This document shows, one piece after another, positions 16,332 through 25,407 of a DNA stretch of 64,000 nucleotides (position 1 is its first letter; each line of letters opens with the position of its first letter). The position numbers and the translations under genes were made by a program. This stretch comes from Pseudomonas antarctica (GTDB taxonomy: Bacteria; Pseudomonadota; Gammaproteobacteria; Pseudomonadales; Pseudomonadaceae). Under the pieces are notes generated by a model. The model searched no databases, was not told the DNA's origin, and saw nothing but the letters and a program-made list of their open reading frames with translations. The DNA lies in the NCBI RefSeq assembly GCF_001647715.1, contig NZ_CP015600.1, positions 1,984,001 through 2,048,000 on the forward strand. The letters are read 5' to 3'.

Positions 16332-17408
16332 TCAGGTGCGTTTGCGTTTGGGCAACACGTCCTTGAGCTTGGCGTGCATGCTGCGCAGGGTGGTTTCGGT
16401 GGCGGCCCAGTCGATGCAGGCATCGGTGATCGACACGCCGTACTGCAAGTCGGCCAGGTCTTTTGGAATCGCCTGGCAGCCCCAGTTCAAGTGGCTCTCG
16501 ACCATCAGACCGATAATCGACTGGTTGCCTTCAAGAATCTGGTTGGCGACGTTTTCCATCACCAGCGGTTGCAGGGCCGGGTCCTTGTTGGAGTTGGCGT
16601 GGCTGCAGTCGACCATGATGTTCGGCTTGATCTTGGCTTTGTTCAGCGCCTGTTCGCACAGTGCAACGCTGACCGAATCATAGTTCGGCTTGCCGTTGCC
16701 ACCGCGCAATACCACGTGGCCATAGGCGTTGCCCTTGGTGGTGACGATGGACACGCCACCTTCCTGGTTGATACCCAGGAAACGGTGCGGGCTGGACACC
16801 GATTGCAGCGCGTTGATCGCGACCGTCAGGCCGCCATCGGTGCCGTTCTTGAAGCCCACGGCCGAAGACAGGCCGGACGCCATTTCGCGGTGGGTCTGGG
16901 ATTCGGTGGTGCGCGCGCCGATGGCCGACCAGCTGATCAGGTCCTGCAGGTATTGCGGGGAGATCGGGTCGAGGGCTTCGGTGGCGGTGGGCAGGCCCAT
17001 TTCGGCGAGGTCCAGCAGCAACTGACGACCAATGTGCAAGCCGTCCTGAATCTTGAACGAGTCGTCCAGGTACGGGTCGTTGATCAAGCCTTTCCAGCCG
17101 ACGGTGGTCCGCGGTTTTTCGAAATAGACGCGCATCACCAGGTACAGGGTGTCGGACACTTCCGCCGCCAGTACCTTGAGCCGCTCGGCGTATTCGTGGG
17201 CCGCCTTGAGGTCGTGGATCGAGCACGGCCCGATGACGACGAAGAGGCGGTGGTCGGTGCCGTCGAGAATGTCACGGATGACTTCGCGACCCTTGGTTAC
17301 GGTCTGCAGGGCAGCGTCGCTCAGAGGGATTTCGCGCTTGAGCTGATCGGGCGTGATCAGGGTCTCGTTGGATTCGACGTTTAGGTCATTGATCGGTAAA
17401 TCAGCCAT
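16332..17408 (-). CDS. 3-deoxy-7-phosphoheptulonate synthase, class I
   Basis: First enzyme of the shikimate pathway: it condenses phosphoenolpyruvate and erythrose 4-phosphate to DAHP. The 358-residue product matches the AroF/AroG/AroH class in length. Landmarks are VIGPCSIHD (metal-binding Cys region), RVYFEKPRTTVGWKG, GARTTESQTHREMASG, VDCSHANSNKD and the C-terminal SITDACIDW. The ATG at 17408 (ADLPINDLN) is the family start; a longer frame to 17531 lacks support. Which amino acid inhibits it cannot be read safely. A second, class II enzyme for the same step lies at 30277-31623. Confidence 0.94.
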   Translation of the reverse strand: MADLPINDLNVESNETLITPDQLKREIPLSDAALQTVTKGREVIRDILDGTDHRLFVVIGPCSIHDLKAAHEYAERLKVLAAEVSDTLYLVMRVYFEKPRTTVGWKGLINDPYLDDSFKIQDGLHIGRQLLLDLAEMGLPTATEALDPISPQYLQDLISWSAIGARTTESQTHREMASGLSSAVGFKNGTDGGLTVAINALQSVSSPHRFLGINQEGGVSIVTTKGNAYGHVVLRGGNGKPNYDSVSVALCEQALNKAKIKPNIMVDCSHANSNKDPALQPLVMENVANQILEGNQSIIGLMVESHLNWGCQAIPKDLADLQYGVSITDACIDWAATETTLRSMHAKLKDVLPKRKRT

Positions 17409-17539
17409 CGTGTTACTCGTCAGGGTCACGGGTGCCGGCCGCCAGCCATCCCCGTGCGGCGGAGCACAGCATGATTTGAATGCAGGGGGGAGGAACCTTA
17501 GCGCGTAACACGGGCCCGCGACAATGGGCAAAACCGGCT

Positions 17540-17974
17540 TTAATCCAGCGCTGGCGCCACAAAAGCCTCGTGGGAGAACTCAACGGCATGGCGCGAGACC
17601 CACTCGCGGGCCATGGCTTCGAGCTGGGCAGGGGTCGGCTCCGTGTCTTCGTGCAGGCGACAGTAGCGTTCTATCTGGCACACTTGCTCGCCCATTCGTG
17701 CACCGAACAACGCGTGCTCATCGGTAAAAGAGATGCCGACGCGATAGCCCTGGTCGACTTTGCGGCACCAGGCTACATAGCCCGGATAACGGGCGGTGGC
17801 GCCAAGGGACGGGATGTACAAATCAACGGCTGTGCCCTGGCGCAAGGCACGCGGGCAATTGCAGGCGACGCCGCCCAGGCCGATAGTGTGCAGGCGTTGC
17901 CGGGGAATGGCAGGGGAGGGACGTTGGATCAACTCGACAGCGACATCATCAGGGTGAGGTAAAAAACGACCCAT
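17540..17974 (-). CDS. PilZ-domain protein with a degenerate c-di-GMP motif
   Basis: A 144-residue protein made up mostly of a PilZ-type beta-barrel. The usual second motif, D/N-x-S-x-x-G, reads T-I-G-L-G-G here, so both the Asp/Asn and the Ser are replaced. An Arg-x-Arg pair precedes it (PRQRLHT). Binding of c-di-GMP is therefore doubtful, and the protein may act through protein contacts. Its ATG (17974-17972) overlaps the divergent ATG of the next gene within a single CATG. The C-terminal tail has a helical EAMAREWVSRHAVEF segment. Confidence 0.75.
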   Translation of the reverse strand: MGRFLPHPDDVAVELIQRPSPAIPRQRLHTIGLGGVACNCPRALRQGTAVDLYIPSLGATARYPGYVAWCRKVDQGYRVGISFTDEHALFGARMGEQVCQIERYCRLHEDTEPTPAQLEAMAREWVSRHAVEFSHEAFVAPALD

Positions 17975-18359
17975 GTACACGGACTCCGAGCGCCGTCCGG
18001 TTGACGGCAGTGGCAGCAGTATAGTGAAGGAACAGGAATTGACCGACCTGGATATTGACCAGCAATTGCTGGGATTGCCAGGTATTTCGCTGGTGGTGTT
18101 TACCAGCGTAGGCTGCTCCAGTTGCCGCTGGGCACGCCAGCAGTTACCGAGTTGGACGTTGCCGGTGGACCGCGTGTGCTGGGTCGATGCCGGGAACAAC
18201 GGCGGAGCAGTCGAGCGCTACCAGATCTTTCATTTGCCCGCGTTGTTCCTCGTGTGCGAGGGTCAATTTCTTGGGCAATTACAGTCACGCCTTACGAATA
18301 AAGACCTTACCGACGCGGTGAATCACGCACTCACCCGCACACCAGAGGATTTGCCATGA
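17973..18359 (+). CDS. Thioredoxin-fold protein with CSSC motif
   Basis: A 128-residue thioredoxin-like protein. The active-site motif CSSC is at residues 48-51 within VVFTSVGCSSCRWARQQL. A cis-Pro region follows at FHLPALFLV. There is no signal peptide, so it is predicted to be cytoplasmic. It lacks the WCGPC of a general thioredoxin, so its partner is unclear. The start at 17973 shares a CATG with the PilZ start on the other strand; an internal GTG near 18024 would give a shorter form with no ribosome-binding site. Its stop overlaps the panE start (ATGA), so the two are probably translationally coupled. Confidence 0.8.
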   Translation: MYTDSERRPVDGSGSSIVKEQELTDLDIDQQLLGLPGISLVVFTSVGCSSCRWARQQLPSWTLPVDRVCWVDAGNNGGAVERYQIFHLPALFLVCEGQFLGQLQSRLTNKDLTDAVNHALTRTPEDLP

Positions 18360-19321
18360 GCGCAGTTGCACCCGAGTCGTCTCCACGTATTGGCATTATT
18401 GGCACCGGTGCGATCGGTGGGTTCTATGGGGTGATGTTGGCGCGGGCCGGGTTCGATGTGCACTTTCTGTTGCGCAGCGAATATGCAGCGGTCAGCGAAC
18501 ATGGCCTGCGCCTCAACAGCACGCTGCATGGCCAGTTGCACCTGCACCCGGTGCAGGCTTATGCCCGCGCCGCCGATATGCCTGCCTGCGATTGGCTGTT
18601 GGTCGGGACCAAGTCCACCGGCAATGTGGACCTGGCCCCGACCATCGCTCAGGTCGCAGCGCCGGACGCCAGGGTGGTGCTGTTGCAAAACGGCCTCGAC
18701 GTCGAAGACAGCCTGCGTGAACACCTGCCGCCGTCGCTGCACCTGCTGGGCGGCCTGTGTTATATCGGCGTGCATCGTGCCGCGCCTGGCGTCGTCGAGC
18801 ATCAGGCCCTGGGCCGGGTCAATCTGGGTTATCACAGTGGCACGGCGGCCAATGATGAGGCGCGCCAGAAGGCGATTGTCGAAGAGGGCGCCGCGCTCTT
18901 TCACAAGGCCGGTATCGAGTCCCAGGCCATGGCCAGCGTCCACTTGGCCCGCTGGCACAAGCTGGTGTGGAATGTGCCTTACAACGGCCTCTCCGTGTTG
19001 TTGGGCACCGGCACTACCGCAATGATGGCGGATGAATCGAGCCGCGAACTGATCCAGGCATTGATGGCTGAAGTGGTGAAGGGCGCCCATGCCTGCGGTC
19101 ATGAAATCCCTGCCAGTTATGCCGAGCAGATGTTCGCCATGACCGAAACCATGGTTGACTACCTGCCGAGCATGTACCACGACCATGTGCACAAACGCCC
19201 GCTGGAGTTGGCGGCGATTTACGCACGGCCACTGGCCGCCGCCAAAGCCGCAGGTTGCGAATTGCCACGCATGGAAGCGCTTTATCAGGCATTGAGTTTT
19301 ATTGATCGGCACAACCGCTGA
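18356..19321 (+). CDS. panE: 2-dehydropantoate 2-reductase
   Basis: NADPH-dependent ketopantoate reductase of pantothenate and CoA synthesis. The 321-residue protein has the dinucleotide motif GTGAIGGFYG at about residue 16. The catalytic Lys is in WHKLVWNVPYNG, and the C-terminal substrate domain includes SMYHDHVHKRPLE. It follows the thioredoxin-like gene with a four-base ATGA overlap and precedes the 5'-nucleotidase gene by 15 bases, which indicates an operon. PanE/ApbA-family proteins include paralogues with other 2-oxoacid substrates, so the exact substrate is not certain. Confidence 0.88.
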   Translation: MSAVAPESSPRIGIIGTGAIGGFYGVMLARAGFDVHFLLRSEYAAVSEHGLRLNSTLHGQLHLHPVQAYARAADMPACDWLLVGTKSTGNVDLAPTIAQVAAPDARVVLLQNGLDVEDSLREHLPPSLHLLGGLCYIGVHRAAPGVVEHQALGRVNLGYHSGTAANDEARQKAIVEEGAALFHKAGIESQAMASVHLARWHKLVWNVPYNGLSVLLGTGTTAMMADESSRELIQALMAEVVKGAHACGHEIPASYAEQMFAMTETMVDYLPSMYHDHVHKRPLELAAIYARPLAAAKAAGCELPRMEALYQALSFIDRHNR

Positions 19322-19336
19322 TTCCGGGGGCACACC

Positions 19337-20254
19337 ATGGCGAAAGGATTGGGCGACAAGTTGGTGCTGGCGATTTCGTCGCGGGCACTGTTCGACCTGA
19401 GCGACAGCCACAAGGTCTACCTGGCCGAAGGTGTGGAGGCTTACCGCAAATACCAGATCGAACACGAGGAAGAAACCCTCGAGCCCGGCGACGCGTTCCC
19501 ACTGGTCAAGAAGTTGCTCAGTCTTAACGCCAGCCTGGGGCGTGCTCGCGTCGAGGTGGTATTGGTGTCGCGCAACAGTGCCGATACCGGCTTGCGGGTG
19601 TTCAATTCGATCCAGCATTACGGTCTGGATATTTCCCGCGCTGCTTTCGTCGGCGGGCGTAGTCCCTATCCTTATTTGGCTGCATTTGGTTGCCATCTGT
19701 TTCTTTCGACCCATGCTGAAGACGTGCGCAGCGCACTCGATGCCGGTTTTGCGGCGGCGACGATTCTGTCGGGCGGTGCGCGTCGGGCATCGAGTGAAGA
19801 ACTGCGGATTGCGTTCGACGGTGATGCAGTGCTGTTTTCCGATGAGTCGGAGCGTGTGTACCAGGCCGGCGGGCTGGAGGCGTTTCAGGCCAGCGAGCGC
19901 GAGTCGGCGCGCCAGCCTTTGCACGGCGGTCCGTTCAAGGGCTTCCTTGCGGCGCTCAACCTGTTGCAACGTGAGTTCGCGGATGACGCGTGCCCGATCC
20001 GCACGGCGCTGGTGACTGCGCGCTCGGCGCCCTCCCATGAGCGCGTGATTCGCACATTGCGCGAATGGGATATCCGCCTGGACGAGTCACTGTTCCTCGG
20101 CGGCCTGGAGAAATCTGCATTTCTGGAGGCGTTTGCCGCTGACGTGTTTTTCGATGACCAGGCCGGTCATTGTGAGAAAGCCAGGGAGGTGGTGGCCACC
20201 GGGCATGTGCCCCATGGCATCAGTAATGAGTTGAAAATCCAGACCGAGCGCTAA
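19337..20254 (+). CDS. 5'-nucleotidase (PF06189 family)
   Basis: A 305-residue protein of the family related to cytosolic 5'-nucleotidase I, expected to dephosphorylate nucleoside monophosphates. The typical start MAKGLGDKLVLAISSRALFD carries a DLSDS-type segment. LVSRNSADTGLRVFNSI and FVGGRSPYPYLAAF follow, as does the acidic FFDDQAGHCEKA near the C-terminus. It lies 15 bases after panE on the same strand. No link to pantothenate synthesis is obvious from the sequence. Confidence 0.84.
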   Translation: MAKGLGDKLVLAISSRALFDLSDSHKVYLAEGVEAYRKYQIEHEEETLEPGDAFPLVKKLLSLNASLGRARVEVVLVSRNSADTGLRVFNSIQHYGLDISRAAFVGGRSPYPYLAAFGCHLFLSTHAEDVRSALDAGFAAATILSGGARRASSEELRIAFDGDAVLFSDESERVYQAGGLEAFQASERESARQPLHGGPFKGFLAALNLLQREFADDACPIRTALVTARSAPSHERVIRTLREWDIRLDESLFLGGLEKSAFLEAFAADVFFDDQAGHCEKAREVVATGHVPHGISNELKIQTER

Positions 20255-20324
20255 GTCAGCCGAAGTCGTCAAGGCGCTGCTAAGCTCATTCAATCCCCGC
20301 CATCCTGGCAGTCCAGGAGGTTCT

Positions 20325-20825
20325 ATGATTCGTTCGATGCTGTATGCCACGGACCTTGGTCTGTATGCGCCTTATGTCATGCAGCACGCGCTGGCGCTGG
20401 CCCGAACGTTCAAGGCGGATTTGTATGTGATCCATGTGGTCGAGCCGATTGGGCTGTTCGCCGAATCGGTGTTGCAGAGCTATCTTGATGAGAAAGCCTT
20501 GAGTGAATGGCAGAGCCAGGGGCTTAACACCGTGATGGCGACGATTGAGCAGCGGGTACTGGACAGTTTTCGCGAGGAGTTGGGGGACGGGGAGCAAGAC
20601 TTGAAGTTGATTCGCTCGGTGCGTGTGATTCAGGGGGACCCGTGCGAGGTGATTCTCGACCAGCTGCGTAAACTTTCCGTCGACCTGTTGATCGTAGGTA
20701 GTCACAGCCATGCAACCGCCGCCGCCACACCGCTTGGGCGCACGGCAGCGAGGGTGCTGCAACTGGCGACAGTGCCGGTTTACATGGTGCCGTCGCTGCA
20801 GCGTCGGCGCAGTGATGACAGTTGA
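20325..20825 (+). CDS. Universal stress protein, UspA family
   Basis: A 166-residue single-domain Usp. It starts with MLYATDLG, the usual beta-strand and ligand-binding Asp. It ends with LLIVGSHSHATAAATPLGRTAARVLQLATVPVYMVP, which contains a G-x(2)-G-x(9)-G(S/T)-like ATP-site arrangement in altered form. GGAGG precedes the ATG by about seven bases. It lies between the 5'-nucleotidase and cysB genes. Its role in stress survival is inferred from the family. Confidence 0.87.
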   Translation: MIRSMLYATDLGLYAPYVMQHALALARTFKADLYVIHVVEPIGLFAESVLQSYLDEKALSEWQSQGLNTVMATIEQRVLDSFREELGDGEQDLKLIRSVRVIQGDPCEVILDQLRKLSVDLLIVGSHSHATAAATPLGRTAARVLQLATVPVYMVPSLQRRRSDDS

Positions 20826-20919
20826 TCGGTAAAAACGATAAAAAGTTCTAGATTTATCCGTCTGACCTTTAATATAGTTATATACCGTCGCTGATACCCG
20901 TGGCGTCTATTTGCTTTGA

Positions 20920-21903
<984 letters not shown>

Positions 21904-21908
21904 GTGGT

Positions 21909-22391
21909 TTATTTGGCCTCGGTAACCGTAAAATGTTGCCGAGCGCCTGCCACCAGAATCTCCACCTCATCACCTTTGAACTTGCCCAACAGGCTTTTGC
22001 CCAGAGGCGAGCGCGGGGTGATGACAGTTATTGGTTGCCCCACCACATCCACTTTCAGACCTGCTGCATCCGGCGCCAGGAACAGCCACTGCTGGCGACC
22101 GTTCTCGTCCTCCAGCCCCAGTAGCGCACCGACTTCTATGCCGCGCTGATCATCATAAGCACGCAGTTGCAGGGTGTGGCACAGCGTCAGCGCCTGTTTG
22201 ATTTCCTCGACGCGTTTGGCCTGCCCGGCCGCCAGGTAGGAAGCTTCCAGCCCCAGCGTGTCGTACTTGTTTTCCGCAATGTTTTCTTCGTGGGTCGCGG
22301 TTTCGTAGGCGGTCTGCGCGGCGCGCTGGGCGATGTCGAGGTCGACGGTGAGCTTTTCCAGGATCAACTGGTGAACGGCGTGTTTATTCAT
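21909..22391 (-). CDS. GreA/GreB-family protein
   Basis: A 160-residue protein with a helical N-terminal half and a C-terminal FKBP-like GreA_GreB domain (ITPRSPLGKSLLGKFKGDEVEI). The acidic tip of true Gre factors is replaced in the EENIAENKYDTLGLEASY region, which keeps only part of the cleavage motif. It could act on RNA polymerase without transcript cleavage, as Gfh-like or Rnk-like proteins do; that is inference. It follows the small membrane protein gene 12 bases upstream and is probably cotranscribed with it. Confidence 0.8.
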   Translation of the reverse strand: MNKHAVHQLILEKLTVDLDIAQRAAQTAYETATHEENIAENKYDTLGLEASYLAAGQAKRVEEIKQALTLCHTLQLRAYDDQRGIEVGALLGLEDENGRQQWLFLAPDAAGLKVDVVGQPITVITPRSPLGKSLLGKFKGDEVEILVAGARQHFTVTEAK

Positions 22392-22403
22392 GGCTGTGCT
22401 TGA

Positions 22404-22772
22404 TCATTCGCAAAATTGCAGGACGTTCGCCTTGCTCTTTTCATTGGGGGCGTTCTGGTCCTGCTGCAGCCAGAACTGGCATTTGGGGTTGGACAGGTTG
22501 CGCGCATTGTTGCGCGCCTGGTCCAGGGTTTGCTGTTGTTCCTGCTTGCGCAGGTTCTCCTGATACTGCTCGAACATGCGGTTCGGTGGCTCCGGCGCAA
22601 CGACCGCGGGCTTGCCCAATTGCTGAACCGCCTGAGCAACCGGCGCCAGGGTTTGCACAAACACGTAGCGCGATGCCAGCCACGCGGTCAGCACGATGGC
22701 GATAAACCCAAGCCACAGGCCAAAAGCCACAGCCATACTGAGCTTGAACAGCGATAACGGACGATCAGACAT
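22404..22772 (-). CDS. Small membrane protein of unknown function
   Basis: A 122-residue protein with one N-terminal membrane helix (about residues 10-32) and a C-terminal extracytoplasmic part rich in Gln and Asn. The tail contains two cysteines (NPKCQFW and LQFCE) that could form a disulfide. I do not recognise a family. It is the first gene of a two-gene unit with the GreA/GreB-family gene and is divergent from earP, 132 bases away. Confidence 0.72.
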   Translation of the reverse strand: MSDRPLSLFKLSMAVAFGLWLGFIAIVLTAWLASRYVFVQTLAPVAQAVQQLGKPAVVAPEPPNRMFEQYQENLRKQEQQQTLDQARNNARNLSNPKCQFWLQQDQNAPNEKSKANVLQFCE

Positions 22773-22904
22773 GATTGTCTCCTGGCAGGTAGTTGCGGCG
22801 TGACGGCGATTGTCGCACAGCCACTGTGCAGAATAATCGCGATCAAGCCTTCTGCATCAGCGCATTTATGCGGACAATCGAGCCTTTGAGCGTTGGAGCC
22901 CGGA

Positions 22905-24038
22905 ATGAAAGCCCGCTGGGATATTTTTTGCAGCGTCGTCGACAACTACGGCGACATTGGCGTGACCTGGCGCCTGGCCCGGCAATTGGTGGTGGAGCAT
23001 GGGTGCGAAGTGCGCTTGTGGGTCGATGACCTGCGCGCCTTCGAGCGCATGTGCCCCGAAATTGATGTGCGACTGGACCAGCAATGGCAAGAGGGTGTGG
23101 AGGTTCGCCACTGGCCGGCGCCGTGGCACGACACGCCCTCTGCCGATGTCGTGATTGCCGCGTTCGCTTGCCAGTTGCCGCCCGATTATATGGAAGCCAT
23201 GGCCGCGCGGGAACGCACGCCGTTGTGGATGAACCTGGATTACCTTAGCGCTGAAGACTGGGTGGTGGGGTGCCATCGCTTGCCGTCGGTGAAGTTCAAG
23301 GGCGTGCAGAAGTACTTTTTCTTCCCTGGCTTTCGCCCGGGTACGGGTGGGTTGCTGCGAGAGTCCGGCTTGCTGGAGCAGCGTCATGCCTTTCAGCAGG
23401 ATCGCGCCGCGCAGCAACAATTCCTGCAAGCGCTGGGCGTATTTCCTGCGATCGGTGCACGGTTGATGTCGCTGTTTGCCTACGAAAACGCCGGGCTCGC
23501 CAGTTGGCTGGAGGTGTTGGCGACGGACGGGCGTGCCACTCATCTATTGGTGCCGGAAGGGCGCATCCTCGGCGATGTACAGCGTTGGCTCGGTGTAGAA
23601 GGGCTGGCGGTGGGGGATATCCATCAGCGTGATGCCCTGACCGTGCAGGTACTGCCGTTCGTACGCCAGGAACAATATGACCGCCTGCTGTGGTGCTGCG
23701 ACTTCAACGCCGTGCGCGGCGAAGACTCGTTCGTACGCGCCCAGTGGGCCGGGCGCCCGTTGTTGTGGCACATCTATCGCCAGGATGAAGACATCCACCT
23801 GGACAAGCTTGATGCTTTTCTCGAGCTCTACACCGCGGCCTTATCGCCGGCAGCCAAAGCCGCGCTGGTTGCGCTCTGGCAAGCCTGGAACGCTGATGGC
23901 GATATGGCACAACCGTGGAAAATGCTGTTGGAGCACTGGCCTGAGGTGTCTCAGAACGCCGAGACGTGGTGTCTGGAACAAGGCTTGCAGGCCGATCTTG
24001 CGACGGCGCTGGTACAGTTTTATGAAAGTTGGATATGA
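22905..24038 (+). CDS. earP: EF-P arginine rhamnosyltransferase EarP
   Basis: Transfers rhamnose from dTDP-rhamnose to Arg32 of elongation factor P, which activates EF-P for rescue of polyproline stalls. The 377-residue GT-B-fold protein begins WDIFCSVVDNYGDIGVTWRLARQL, where the Asp in NYGDIG is the proposed catalytic base. Near the C-terminus it carries FVRQEQYDRLLWCCDFNAVRGEDSFVRAQWAG, the nucleotide-sugar-binding region. The ATG at 22905 is preferred; one at 22893 would add four residues. Its substrate gene, efp, lies 49 bases downstream on the same strand. Confidence 0.95.
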   Translation: MKARWDIFCSVVDNYGDIGVTWRLARQLVVEHGCEVRLWVDDLRAFERMCPEIDVRLDQQWQEGVEVRHWPAPWHDTPSADVVIAAFACQLPPDYMEAMAARERTPLWMNLDYLSAEDWVVGCHRLPSVKFKGVQKYFFFPGFRPGTGGLLRESGLLEQRHAFQQDRAAQQQFLQALGVFPAIGARLMSLFAYENAGLASWLEVLATDGRATHLLVPEGRILGDVQRWLGVEGLAVGDIHQRDALTVQVLPFVRQEQYDRLLWCCDFNAVRGEDSFVRAQWAGRPLLWHIYRQDEDIHLDKLDAFLELYTAALSPAAKAALVALWQAWNADGDMAQPWKMLLEHWPEVSQNAETWCLEQGLQADLATALVQFYESWI

Positions 24039-24087
24039 TACGCGACCTTGATTTTTGTAAATCCCATCCAAATTTCGGATATACGCA

Positions 24088-24660
24088 ATGAAAACTGGTA
24101 AAGAACTGAAACCCGGTACAGTGATCCGTCTCGAAAACGACCCTTGGCTGGTTCAGAAAGCTGAGTTCACCAAGTCTGGTCGTAACAGCGCAATCATGAA
24201 GACCAAGCTGAAGAACCTGCTGACCGGTTACAAGACCGAGATCGTCTACAGCGCCGATGACAAACTGGACGACGTGATCCTCGACCGCAAAGAAGCGACC
24301 CTGTCCTTCATCAGCGGCGACACCTACACGTTCATGGACACTTCCGACTACACCATGTACGAACTGAACGCTGAAGATATCGAAGCCGTTCTGCCGTTCG
24401 TGGAAGAAGGTATGGAAGACGTCTGCGAAGCTATCTTCTTTGAAGACCGCCTGGTTTCCGTAGAGCTGCCAACCACCATCGTGCGTCAGGTTGACTACAC
24501 CGAAGGTTCCGCTCGCGGCGACACTTCGGGCAAGGTAATGAAGCCTGCCAAATTGAAAAACGGTACCGAACTGGCCGTTGCAGACTTCATCGAGATCGGC
24601 GACATGATCGAGATCGACACCCGCGAAGGCGGTTCGTACAAAGGCCGCGCCAAGAAGTAA
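24088..24660 (+). CDS. efp: Elongation factor P, arginine-modified type
   Basis: Ribosome-binding factor that relieves stalling at consecutive prolines. The 190-residue, three-domain protein has Arg at position 32 in the loop KSGRN, where E. coli EF-P has the beta-lysylated Lys34. This marks it as the rhamnosylated type and matches the earP gene just upstream. Conserved segments include [12 protein letters not shown] and the C-terminal [21 protein letters not shown] strong terminator follows 20 bases after the stop. Confidence 0.97.
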   Translation: MKTGKELKPGTVIRLENDPWLVQKAEFTKSGRNSAIMKTKLKNLLTGYKTEIVYSADDKLDDVILDRKEATLSFISGDTYTFMDTSDYTMYELNAEDIEAVLPFVEEGMEDVCEAIFFEDRLVSVELPTTIVRQVDYTEGSARGDTSGKVMKPAKLKNGTELAVADFIEIGDMIEIDTREGGSYKGRAKK

Positions 24661-24679
24661 TTCTGGCCCTGCCGATACG

Positions 24680-24710
24680 AAAAAAACCCGACCTGGCGTC
24701 GGGTTTTTTT
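24680..24710. terminator. Intrinsic terminator between efp and ohr
   Basis: A-run, CCCGAC, loop CTGGC, GTCGGG and T-run. The flanking A and T runs let it work for both the plus-strand efp and the minus-strand ohr. Confidence 0.9.
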
Positions 24711-24725
24711 ATGGGCGTTTATTAA

Positions 24726-25145
24726 TCAGACCGTCACGTGCAGGCGCACATCGACGTTGCCACGGGTGGCGTTGGAGTATGGGCAGACTTGGTGAGCGGC
24801 ATCGACCAGGCTTTGCGCATCATCTTGGGCCAGGCCCGGCAGGCTCACGTGCAGGTCGATGTCCAGGCCGAAACCACCGGGGATTTGACCAATGCCGACG
24901 TGGGCGGTGATCGAAGCGTCATCCGGGATTTTGCGCTTGGTCTGGCTGGCGACGAACTTCAGGGCACCGATAAAGCAAGCCGAGTAGCCGGCGGCAAACA
25001 GTTGTTCAGGGTTGGTGGCTTGGCCGCCGGCACCGCCCAGCTCTTTGGGGGTAGAAAGTTTGACGTCGAGGATGTTGTCGCTGGAAACCGCACGACCATC
25101 ACGGCCGCCGGTGGCGGTGGCTACTGCGGTATAGAGAGTTTGCAT
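24726..25145 (-). CDS. ohr: Organic hydroperoxide resistance protein Ohr
   Basis: Thiol peroxidase that reduces organic and fatty-acid hydroperoxides, with electrons from lipoylated proteins. The 139-residue OsmC-fold protein has the peroxidatic C57 in AGYSACFIGAL and the resolving C121 in HQVCPYSNATRGN. These and an N-terminal Arg in GRDGRA form the catalytic set. The gene is preceded on its strand by two operator-like repeats, and its repressor gene ohrR lies just upstream in the same orientation. Expression is expected to rise when organic peroxides oxidise OhrR. Confidence 0.96.
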   Translation of the reverse strand: MQTLYTAVATATGGRDGRAVSSDNILDVKLSTPKELGGAGGQATNPEQLFAAGYSACFIGALKFVASQTKRKIPDDASITAHVGIGQIPGGFGLDIDLHVSLPGLAQDDAQSLVDAAHQVCPYSNATRGNVDVRLHVTV

Positions 25146-25165
25146 GGTGTCGTCCTCTTGGGTTG

Positions 25166-25190
25166 TTAGCGCTAAATATTTGCGCGCTAA
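25166..25190. promoter_or_regulatory. OhrR operator candidate, proximal to ohr
   Basis: The 25-bp imperfect palindrome TTAGCGC-N11-GCGCTAA, with an AT-rich centre, lies about 20-45 bases before the ohr ATG. It closely resembles the second site at 25211-25234, and the two starts are 45 bases apart. Confidence 0.68.
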
Positions 25191-25210
25191 GTAGTTGGTG
25201 AGGTAAATGT

Positions 25211-25234
25211 ATAGCGCTAATGTTTAGCGCGCAA
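25211..25234. promoter_or_regulatory. OhrR operator candidate overlapping the ohr promoter
   Basis: ATAGCGCTAATGTTTAGCGCGCAA repeats the motif of the first site. On the minus strand a -10-like TATACAT lies at 25207-25213 and a TTGCGC lies at 25229-25234, so a repressor here would cover the promoter. The -35/-10 spacing of 15 is shorter than ideal, so the exact promoter is uncertain. Confidence 0.62.
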
Positions 25235-25288
25235 GATAAATTACAAAAAATTTTGCAATGCGTAATCTACTGGCCCACCACACAAACA

Positions 25289-25382
25289 AATGTGGGAGCT
25301 GGCTTGCCTGCGATTACGGTGTGTCAGTCGATGTATTCATGACTGAAGTACCACGATCGCAGGCAAGCCAACTCCCACATTT
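25289..25382. repeat. REPIN (inverted pair of REP sequences)
   Basis: Two REP units in inverted orientation: AATGTGGGAGCTGGCTTGCC continuing into TGCGAT on the left, and its near-exact complement ending CTCCCACATT on the right. About 40 bases separate them. Such pairs are mobilised in trans by RAYT transposases; none is encoded in this window. It lies between ohr and ohrR. Confidence 0.9.
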
Positions 25383-25407
25383 GGTAGTTGGCGTTTGGTC
25401 TACCGCG

